This document shows positions 12,539 through 23,300 of a stretch of DNA of 64,000 bases, piece by piece. Positions within the stretch are counted from its first letter, which is position 1, and every line of letters starts with the position of its first letter. The DNA lies in assembly GCF_003086295.3 (NCBI RefSeq), contig NC_092053.1, forward strand, positions 118,068,445 to 118,132,444, given 5' to 3'. The position numbers and the translations under genes were made by a program. Source of the DNA: Arachis hypogaea. Taxonomy: Eukaryota; Streptophyta; Magnoliopsida; Fabales; Fabaceae. The notes beneath the pieces are model-generated. The model saw nothing but the letters and a program-made list of their open reading frames with translations, did no database searches and was not told the origin of the DNA.

Positions 12539-12880
12539 GGTAGCGTTTGTTTGCAAGACAAAGACTAAGATTGAGAGATAGAGACCGAGTGACAGAGACA
12601 GAAATATATATCAGTATTGTGTTTGGTGTAGAAGTATACAAGACTGAATTATGTCTCAGTATCCTATTTAGTTTGAAATAAAAGTAGAGACTAAAAGACT
12701 TAAAATTATAAAAATGCCCTTAATTTTAAAATACAACCCTAACCCCCAAATCCAATTTGATTTTTCTCAGAATGCAACCCTAGCCCCCTTTCTCCTCTCC
12801 TCTACCCTTTCTCCTCTCCTTTCCCGTGAAGGAATCCTCTGGTCTTACCCGCCGCCGGTAGCACCTCCAAGGATCCCTCT

Positions 12881-13463
12881 TCACGCCACTATTCCTACAA
12901 TCGCAAACAAAAATCCCTCGGCCTCTTGTGCACCGAGTATTCCTTTCTTTCCTTTTTTTTTCCTTCTTTATTCATACTAATTTTTCTTACACCTGCTCTT
13001 TTTGTATATTTTAAATTAAAAGTATCAAATTTTGTTTGGGTGCAGTTTCTTGAAATTGTATAATAAGGACATCATCCACTTGATTGGCCTCGACGATGTA
13101 GCTTTTCGATTAGGTATTTTATAACCCTTCAATACCTATAATTTATAATTATTGTTTTCCAATTTTTAAATTTTTTTCGGGGGCAAAATTTTCAGGTGTT
13201 GAGAGGCGGCAGATCTATGATATAGTGAACGTCTTAGAGAGTGTCGGGGTGAGGTTTCTTGTTATATTTATTTAGTTTAGTTATTTCTTGAAACAAATTT
13301 AATTTTTGTTTCAAAACCTTTTATTAATGATAATAATTGGTTCTTAGTTGTTTGTTTGTTTCGTTTAATGTTGGTTGACTTGTAGGTGCTTTTTAGAAAA
13401 GCTAAGAATCAGTATACTTGGAAAGAGTTTGCTGCTATTCCACCTTCAAGTATCTTGAGTTGA
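12881..13463 (+). pseudogene. Captured exons of an atypical E2F (DEL/E2L-type) transcription factor
   Basis: Four exons with good GT-AG borders join in frame: one ending at 12936 (SRHYSYNRKQKSLGLLCTD), the next from 13047 (FLKLYNKDIIHLIGLDDVA), then 13197-13250 (VERRQIYDIVNVLESVG), then 13386 onward (VLFRKAKNQYTWKEFAAIP) to a stop at 13461-13463. This is the first E2F-type winged-helix DNA-binding domain as found in the DP-E2F-like repressors; RRXYDI is the DNA-contacting helix. The second winged helix of a full DEL protein (usually about 350-400 aa) is absent. It lies inside the TIR element at 12539-17254, so it is best read as a host gene fragment captured by a transposon. Assignment to DEL is from recall of the family sequence. 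Confidence 0.75.
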
Positions 13464-14158
13464 TCAATATTTTATAAGTTTATTTATGATAATTACTATA
13501 TAGAAAAACAAAAAAGATGACTTGAGAACTATTCATCATAATTATGTTGTTATTATCACTCTTTTTCCTTATCAAAATTAGTGCACACTTATTATGGTAT
13601 GTTATCTTGAATTATTGTAGTTGTATACTTTTCTCATACACCTATAGAAAAATCCAAAACTTGTAATCTCTAGTTGAGTTTTTCTGTTAGTAACCTAGCT
13701 ATGTTAAAGGTAGACATATGAATTATGCTTTGATGATTTGGATTGCTGTTAACTGTGTTTGGGAGTGTTTTATGGTTTTATCTTAAAGTAACACTTTCTC
13801 TCCCAACTTTGTGAGTTATGATATTAGTTAGTTTGCTAGTAAGTGTACTTGGGAGTGTGTTTCTCAAAATGGCAAGGTGGAAGAATAGAGGAAGTAAAAC
13901 TGTAAAAGTATTGAGATATTTAGAAGATTAGAATTAGATTAAATTGGGAATGTATTCTATCAATTTGATTTGTCCGATTGACAACATTAAGTATGATGTT
14001 ATACAATATTCAATATGAAATCTGCAAGAAAATTTGTTTTGATTATCTATTAAATAATTTTATTAGGACTAGTTGATTGATTATTGTGTTGTATTACTAT
14101 TTCTTGATCGTTGTTTTGATTTTTGGTTACTCTTAATTGTATAGCAGCCTGGTTAATA

Positions 14159-14482
14159 ATGGCTTCTACAAGTAGAAGATCTACAAGTGGTTCCTATGGC
14201 AGCGGCAATGTAACGGGTGAACGTTTTTGTGAGTGTGGTTTAAGAGTTCCGTTACAAGTCTCAAATAGCATTACCAACCCGGGTAGAAAGTATTATGCCT
14301 GTCTTGTAAGACGATGTGGATGGTTTAGATGGGCAGGTCCAAGTATCCAACATGCTGAAGTTGCAGATGATCGCTCTTGTCATTTGAATTCCAATTTGAA
14401 GTCAATCGACCGAGTTGAAAATCTGCATAATGATGTTGTATTTCTGAAAATTTTAGCGGTCTTTCAGCTTTTGTATTTGTAG
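14159..14482 (+). CDS. GRF-type zinc-finger protein, transposon-borne, 107 aa
   Basis: Start ATG at 14159 (MASTSRRSTSG), stop at 14482. The Ser-rich N-terminus is followed by one GRF zinc finger at residues about 25-62: CECG, then NPGRKYYAC, then CGWFRW, with four Cys ligands. GRF fingers bind nucleic acid (known from TOP3A, NEIL3 and APEX2). The C-terminal stretch is a short helix with a hydrophobic tail (FLKILAVFQLL). Unlike the two other GRF genes in this window, there is no intron in the middle of the finger and the spacing between the last two Cys is shorter. Located within the TIR element. Could be a functional accessory gene or a passenger. Confidence 0.65.
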   Translation: MASTSRRSTSGSYGSGNVTGERFCECGLRVPLQVSNSITNPGRKYYACLVRRCGWFRWAGPSIQHAEVADDRSCHLNSNLKSIDRVENLHNDVVFLKILAVFQLLYL

Positions 14483-17389
14483 TCTGTATTGTCCTGGTCA
14501 TAGTATTGTTGTTTAAGTTATAGTTTGACATTTGAATTGAAACAGACAAATGACAAATTTTGTAAATTAGTTTGAGTATATGTTTTAGTATATTTTTTTA
14601 AATACAAAATGAGTACATAACAGTAAACTTCATGCTGAATTCACCAACAAACAAGCAAGGAAGACTTAAAACAAATGCTTGTGTTTGACATAAGTCTTAA
14701 TAACGATCTAATTAATATAAATAAATTTACAATTGTAAGGATTGTGATCAACAGAGAGACTACTGTTATAAAATATTAAGCCACCTAAATTTCTGGATAT
14801 TCAGGTTATATTCTGTAGCTGAAAAATGAGCAATTGTTGGTCTAATAACCATACATGTTATTCCACTCCCTTTTCAACTCCAAGTCATACTGTAATCTTT
14901 CTCCTGTTGAATTTAATCATATAAGAAAAGTTCAACGTTGTTTGTTATCATTGAACTTATGATTTTCTATTATTTATTCTTCCGCTCTAAAAGCTCACGT
15001 CTAATTCTACTATTCATTCTTTCGCCTAACGACAGTTGGCCACTACTTCTATCCCTAAAGTAAACAAATAACGTAAGCATAAAGAACAATATCAAATCTT
15101 CATGCTTGGATCTCATCTCTTCATAAAAATACATGCATCGCTTAATAATTTTCGACCGTTCAATTTCTTCCTAGCAAAGTCATTACATTAAAAAACGCAT
15201 AAACATTCAACTTAATCTAACACTTCTTCATGCAAAATATGCTATATCTTCTTAGAACCAAAAAGAAGAATAAGAAACTGGAATCAAAAGACATGTAACT
15301 CTATTTACATCTAAATTTTATTTTAGTTTCAATTGAAAATTAAAATATAAAATACAATAGAAACACAGTAGAAGTGATAATATCGATTTTTCTCTCTCAT
15401 TTCATAAACTGAAAGTAAATTTTTCAGTTACTTTAAGCAAATCAAAGTCTTCCAAAAGCTGTTGTGGTTGAGATTAAAAGAGTTGTGTTAAGAGTTATTA
15501 CTTCGAATCATCCATGATTATTATACAAACTATATTAATGTGGTTGAGATTATTCATCCTAAGAAGTTAACCAATAAAACGTGAAAAGGCTATTAGAATT
15601 TATTGATCTAAACTGTAGAGTCTCATTGTAACCAGTTGACCAGCTAAGGAGTGTAAAATTTAGTTAGTTATACTAATTAGCAAGACCCCAATAAATTAAC
15701 AAATTAGATTCTGATAAAATTAGTTAGAGTTATACTAACTAACAAGGTCTTAACAAGTCAAGCAACTAAAAAGAGAAAAGTTAATTAGACTTGTGCAAAT
15801 TAAATAATTCAAATTAACTTAATAATTATTAATTTTGAAGATTCAATAGACTCAAGACTCTCTTAATTTTTACTCTTTAAGATAAAATAAAAATTCTACT
15901 TCATTTGATAAGAGAGGGGTTTAATAAAGATAATAGCAACTTAGTCAACTCCTAAAATATGCACAATTTGCAAAACTGATGATGATTAACACGTTTCCCT
16001 AACAAAGTGCAACCCAATTTCAAAAAAAGTGCTTGGTCCAGTTATATAAAATTTGATTACCTATAGTTGAATAACGTTGGCATTGTCACAGTATATTACT
16101 GGAGTACCACTACTCTTAACTATAACTAAGCTAATAAAATTTTCATCCATAGGATTTCAGAAGTTACATCAGAGAGGGCCTTAAACTCAATTTCAGGTTT
16201 TCAACACTAGATTTTTTTTACACAATGCTGTTAAGAGTAACATGAAAAAGCAGGTAAATTGATATAAATCAAGCAACTAAACCTGAACTACATTACAACA
16301 CCTTTAACATTATATAAATCAGACAGTCTACTCTTGTTTTTTCAGCAAAGGAACAAAATCTAAACTATATTAAAACACAAGGCAAAGAATTTCTTCAACT
16401 TCAATGCTACTACTTCACACCATTAACAAAATAATGACAAACCAAGCAAAATAGTAACTTGTCTCATTTTAAATTTTAATTTTCCCAAATCAAAATAGCC
16501 AAACAAAACAAAAGCTTAACAAGTTCTGAGTACAAATACACCTTTCAAATACAAACAAATTTGATTTAAATATTACACAACAGTAATGGTTAAATTCAGA
16601 GATCAAATTGAATATTAGAAGAAGAGAAAAGTCCTATTACTAGGTCACAAACAAATACACAGATTAGGGCACGACTGAAAAAATGAAAAGAATCCGTAAA
16701 TTAAACAACATTTGTATAAAACTAACCTGAGTCAGAGCAGCTAAGATGACGAGTTAGTGGTTGACATCGACAAGAACCGGGGAGAGGTGGCAGCTTCGTT
16801 CTTCGATTGTCCTGTGAAGGAGAAAATGCCGAGATGAGAAGAAAGGGGTTACGGAGATGAACTTGAAAGCGGCAAATCACTTACGTAGCGATGGCTAGGC
16901 CAGCGGCAACGAGATGGCCGTTCTTAAAATGGTGCTTCAGAGGCTACAGTAAAAAAGATGAAAAAAATGGAGTCACAAGGATTTGTTTAATAATGAAGCC
17001 CTAATTTATATTAGGATTAGGATTAATGTTAGAATTATTGAATTAAAATGGGGTAATTTAGATACAAATTATAATTAAAATTTATGTATCCGTCTTTAAA
17101 ATGTTTTTTCTCCAATATCCATACTTTTTTGAGGTATTGAAATACCTACATTTTAAAGACAGAAACAATTTAAGTACCAATCTCTAATCCAACAAACATA
17201 ATACTAAGTTTCTGTCTCACTGTCTCATTCCAGTTTTTGCAAACAAACTCTCCCCAAAAGTTCAATACCAAGTGTCCATGTTCTTAGTTGAACACTTGAA
17301 CCCTGCTAATAAGGCCTTCAAAACAAAAATGGAAGAATAAAATAATTTCATTTTGCTATTCTTTTCGTGATTATCTCTCTGTCTCTCTC

Positions 17390-20300
17390 ATGGCCGTTGC
17401 GGCATTCAAATCATCCTCCAGAAGAGGAAACCAAAACCATTCAAATTCCACCTCCGCAACTTCTGCCAGATCCTCCCGCCAGGAATCACGAACCAAAGCC
17501 CCCATTCGAAGGTCAAGGAGCGTAAGCGCGTTTTCCAGGGGCAGTTCGGACATTTCTACTGAATTCCTCAACAAGAGAGACAACCCTCTCTTCTGCAGCG
17601 TCACCCCTTCATCACCACCCGGTAACGACGACGCCCAACCGCCGCCCAGCTCACTTCTTCTAGAAGCCTCCGATTTCGACAGACCCACACCATCTGCTTC
17701 CAATCCCAATAACAAGGCCTCCGGTCCACGTGGCCGTCACGTGACGCGAAATGTTGATGCCAAGGGAGGGTCATGGTCCTCGTCAACGGGTCGGAGCTTG
17801 TCGAGATCGGATGCGGGTCGCCGCACTCGATCCGCTTCTCAATGTCCGGCTTCGAGGCGGCTATGGAGTTATTCAACTTCTGAGGTAATGCAATTATTTT
17901 GTTGGAGTGGAGTGGCTGTATGTGAATCTGGAATCTACTACTATAGTTCTAAAGCTCTTTTATCATGTAATCAAATCCAATAGAGCAACATGTGTTGAAT
18001 CATTTGAATCAAAATGATGGAGAGGCTGAGGGATATGTAAATCATAGGGTACAAGCCGGGTGATTGAAATGGAGGAGTGCTTCAGGTTTTATCCGTAGCA
18101 AAAAGTGTACCAGTAAATCTTTATGGTAAATTTTACGACTGAATGTTGGTGGTAAGAGGGAAACACCAACATAAGCTTAATGTTGTGGAGACAAAGATGC
18201 CTAAATGGATGTGTGGACACATTAAACTACACTATATAGGATTAGGAATTATTTTAGAGAGAGATTTGGCCAGTTGGAGGTTCGATTTTACTCATTTTAG
18301 GGAAAGTGGATTAGATGGTAGGCATTCTTGTAGCTAAAGACAGAGGGAGATGTATTAAATGAGATTTTATATATAAATGGTTTAAAGTTAGATATGATAT
18401 ATAATAGGGCACCTTCACGGTTTTTGGCTTTTTGATCTATGTAACTCAAACTACCTAGTGGGACAAGGTTACAAGGCTTAATTGTGTTTCATTGTTGTTG
18501 CTGCCTCTTCTGTTTAGGCTACACCGGCCTTACTTAAATCTCTTTTCAGGGGAGGTTACTGTTATTTTTACATGGTGTATAACGTCAAATTTTATAAAAT
18601 AGATGGACGTTGTTTATACCGGAATTTTTTGGGAGGTCAATATATATTTTTTAAAAATGGGATTCACATTGAATTTCACTGGACTTCAAGGGAGGTTAAT
18701 GTTATTTGCTTTATTTTATTTTACCGTTTTCCTGCACCCATGTGGGATATGGAAGAAGGATATGAAAGGAAGTATACTTATTTGCATCTGTTTTTTGTGT
18801 AGAGCGAAACTGATGCTTTAGATAGCAGTGATCTGAGGTTTGTTGAGAGTAATAGAAAAGGTGGTTTGTTTGGAAGTGATAGTGGTATGGTGGATCAAGT
18901 GAGAGATCTGCGCAGGTGGTCTAGTCAGCATTCATCTACCGAGGTTTCTGACTCTTTTGCTGCAACTTTGGTATTTTTTCCACCCTTACTGTTGTATATG
19001 TGATGCCAAGATGAGGAGGTGTTAACTTATTGTTCAGTGCTGATTAATTATTATGTTTGTATGGCAGTCTAGCTTGGAAACTCAGAGGTGTGCAGATGCA
19101 GTTTCTATGGTGAGCTCTGGATATGGATCTGATGTGAAAACTATCAAAGCTGTTAGTGAAAAGATGGTGTGTGATAGGAAATTTTCTACTCTTTCCTAGT
19201 TATCCATGTTCATGTCTGCCTGAAAACAAAGAGAAGAAAACCTTCATCTTTATTGTTATAGATGCATATGTCCTATGTCTAGAAGATCTGAACTCATGCT
19301 AAGAAGAGATAGTAGTTCTTCCTTACTGATAACTTTTGTACAATTTTGGTTGTTCTATGCTCCTGCAGTCAGTACAAGGAGGTCCGCTGGTAACCAGTGA
19401 TGTATACGAGACAGTTCGCTCTGAAGTGAGGCGTGCTATTTCTGAGATTCAGACTGATCTTGAGAGTGTAAATTTCATGATATCCTGATTTGTCCATGCC
19501 GACTATAAGTCTGCTGGTTCTATTTGAAATGTTGAATTGATTCAAGCAATATTGATACATTATGCAACTTTATGTGAAATTTGCATACATTTTTGTCTTC
19601 TGTCATTTCTTGTTTATTGCAGGCATGATCTCATGTTATCTTAAATCTTTGTATTCTTCCTCTCATCATAAGTTTTGTTTTCTAGATGCACTTAAGAACT
19701 TTATGATCTGAGTGAAATGCAAATTCTTTCTTTAGAGGATAAACTTTTACCATTAGCATAAAACTTGTAACAACTGCATATATTTGCTTGTTCTATGTGG
19801 AAGACTTCTGCTTTGCTTCATTCAGTTTTTTACTAAAGAAGGTGGTACTGACATTCTTGGTTGAGAACATCGCAAATGCTCTCCTTTGACTTTCATCACA
19901 AGCTCTTTCAAACACTTACAGAAAATCTTGCTTCCACAAAAGTAGTAGCTTTGTCACGCTTTGCTCTAATCTATTTCCTTATAGCTGCCTTGCCATATTG
20001 GCAACCTGTCATGACCCGATGCGGCCATGTACGAACATAGGATTATTCTCCTGAAATGTTACCCTTATCTCTGATGCATCTGTTTCTTTTCCCACTGAAT
20101 CCCCCTTTTTACTTCCTCTTGTACCTCCTTTCACAAACTTCTAGAATCTTCCCACTTGAAAATGATATTAATATGAAAACGGTGTATCACATTAATTTTT
20201 CATTCTCACTCCCTTTCATGTTCAGAAATAGAAAAGAAACACAAGATAAAAGGAAACACCATTGGTTCTTTGTTGGACTGCAAATCTCTTACCATCTTTC

Positions 20301-23300
20301 CTACTAAAATTCTGCCAAAGCCATCAGACTCTACTTCCCTTTAGGTACTAACTGACTACCAGCACTACCAATGCCCCTTGTTATGTGTGCAGGTCACACT
20401 TTCCAGCTTCAACAGCTGGTACAATTCCCTTGGTAACTTTCCACCTCTTTCCACCATAGGGTTGGGTAAGAGAAATATTCATAAAGCTTTCATCTATAAG
20501 CACTTGAGCAAAAACCCTTAAACCTGTTAAATTTATTTTATTTCTCACAAGACTTGCTCAATTTATTCCTTGATTACTGTTTCATGTCTACTTGGCATTT
20601 CTGGTTGTGCATCATAACATCTAAATAGTTGACTCTTATTGAAATGTCAATGCATGTTTGTCCAACTTTTAAATCACTACAATTATTGCAAAAGTATGTT
20701 TAATGGCAACCTGCTTTCGGCTTTTTGGAAATTTAGGCTATCCAAAGGAGTAATGCCACTGCTATTGCTGTTACCAACATAGCTGATATTCCTCCTTGCT
20801 TGGTAAACCCGGATGCGGAAGAATTGGTTTTTGAGATCAGAAGAGAGTATGCCCAAAAACTTGAAGAGGTGATTATCCCCTTTATGGTTTGTGCATATAG
20901 TATGGTTAGCTCCTTCCCCATCCAAGAAACGAGAGCAAGCCCTTGCCCTGTATTTCTAAAAGTTTTGATTTTCCCTATTGTGGATGGTTCTTATTATTGA
21001 TGACATGATTTTTCGTTTTTTTTCTCTCATTTTAAAATTTCCTTTCATGCTTTAATGGAAACTCTCAAAAGAAGCCAATTCTTTCTCCTGGTGATGCTGT
21101 TATGTACATTCGTCCTTGTTCAGTTGTATTCTCTATCTGCATTCTACTCTCCTTTCTCTTCACATGAACTCTATTTAGTAGACCTTGTCATACATGCAGT
21201 CCCAGGAGCGAGCTAGAAATCTTAGAGCAAACCTGGCTGTTGAAGAACATTGTGGACAGGAACTGGACAGAATCTTGAAAGAAGTTTTACCTTATCCAAA
21301 GACCCCTAATGTGCAGAAGTCTCATCCAACAAGAAAAGTATGTTCTTTTATATTAATTTTTTTAATGCACCTTTCCATATGTGTTTTTTTTCATAATTCA
21401 TAATTGGTCTATCTCAATATGTAGTATGTTTTATGTTGTACATGGATCTGTATTCTTTACAAGTACATATCTAGAGAGGAAAGCTTTTCAAAAGCAGAAA
21501 GTACTAGTGTGAAAGCTTGATGATTGTCTTGTTTTAAAACCTATATCAAGCATATGCTTCATCCTTTAATTATGTTTCTTTTTTCTTTTTTTTTTTGTTT
21601 TGGGGGGGGGGGGGGGGGATTAATAGACAGATATGTTCGACATTTTGTTATACTTGAAGGAGTAATCTTCTGTGAATGCTTGAGGAAAACCTCTTTAGCC
21701 TATGGTCCTCATATATACACTTTTTGCATAATGGCAATCTCTAATATAAGAAAACAAGTCCTAATTGATATCTACAAATATCTACATATCTATAATTGAT
21801 ATATGAAGAATCGTATCAAATCATACTATATTCTCAACGCTCCCCCTGAAGCTGGAGCATATACATCATATGCACCAAGCTTGTTACAAATGTAGTCGGT
21901 ACGAGGACCTCTAAGATTTTATAAGAATAGCCAATTGATCATTAAAAGTCTGAAGTAGAGTCACGTATAAAATTATTTATAAAGACACGGATTCAATAAG
22001 CGAAACATGGCTGGGTTCTTTGGCAATAACTCCATAACCATCTGTTAAAGTGATAAATGTTGGTAAGACAGGTGTAGAAAGAGAGAGAAAAGGGATTTAC
22101 TAGCAGCCATGTGGTCAGAGGCACAGAAATCAATTATCTTAGAACTTGGTTTATTACTAGCATGAGAGATGCAAGATAGGATTACTGTGACAACAGTGGT
22201 AATAGGAGATTGATTCTGTTTCCTGCCCTTAATTGAATGTGCTCTTGGAATTTTGCTTTAGAAGTAGCAATATGCTATTTGCCAGAACAAACTGCAATCT
22301 TTTTCTCTTTCGCTTGATGGAGTCTTGTCTGAACAACATTCATTGCTTTCTCTAGAAATTCATGAAAGAATAACGTGTCCTAGGTATATCATGGTCGTTT
22401 GCGGTAGGAGCATTAGGAACCACAAATCGTCTGCATCCACAGCCCCCTCAACCATATGTCCTCTTCGATCTCCACAAATCGTCCACCACAAAGTCACCAT
22501 GGTAGTTGGTTCTACTAAATTTGAAGATGAATAGATTTTGGGTGGAGGAAGTCTGAGAAGGTGAGTAATCAAATCTTCCATATTAGGAACCGTCTGATCA
22601 GTTAGGATCTGATCACGGATATGGTCGAATTGCGAGTGCATTGCACATAGAACCAGCACCATGTACAAGTTATCAAACTTTGTTTCAGATTCTCTAGCAT
22701 GTCAGCCTGCAAAATCAATTTCAACTCTACTACAAAAGCATCTGCCTGGGTAACTAAATTTGTCATATCCTTATCTGTCTGCTTATGGGATGGCAATTTC
22801 TGAGCTAAATCATGTGTTAAATACATCATTTTCTAGAATGATGAGAAAGTTTTTAAAGACCATCAATTATCCAAAATTGCAGGTTCCATTGACTGCCACA
22901 ACAAGGCACACAACTAATAAGCAAATTTTAGCATGCAATCACAGAGGGGCTGGTGGTAAAGCCTTTCCATCACTGATTATAGATATAAAAAAGGAATACC
23001 ATCCTAGCTTCCTTATTCTTTTAGAAACTCATGGGCAGTGGACAAAAGGGTCAGTTGGTGGGAAAACGGGGTTTGATAGCTCACATGTTATTGAAGCTGC
23101 TGACCATGTGTCTATATCTATAATTGATGTATGAAGGAATCTTAACAAATCATACTATAATCTCAACACTACTAATTAATTTTGAATACAAGATTTCCAT
23201 ACATATGAACTTCAAACATGAAATGACACATCTCAGTCAAACATTTTCTTGTTTGATACATGTGACTTGATTATAAGCATTTTTTATTTAACTAATTAAT

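Larger units (their letters stand above)
12539..17254. mobile_element. TIR DNA transposon (4.7 kb) carrying E2F/DEL exons and a GRF zinc-finger gene
   Basis: The left end reads GGTAGCGTTTGTTTGCAA; the reverse complement of the right end reads GGGAGAGTTTGTTTGCAA. Similarity continues inward through GAGACAG-rich sequence (GACAGAGACAGAAA versus GAGACAGTGAGACAGAAA) and TTGTGTTTGGTG versus TTATGTTTGTTGG. Candidate 3-bp target duplication CAA at 12536-12538 and 17255-17257. No transposase was recognised, so it looks non-autonomous. Superfamily unassigned: the short duplication and the end sequence lean towards PIF/Harbinger-like, but the evidence is thin. From 14483 to about 16730 it is AT-rich without a gene; 16730-16970 is GC-richer with a possible exon/donor on the minus strand. 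Its right end lies 135 bp upstream of the start codon of the host gene at 17390. Confidence 0.7.
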
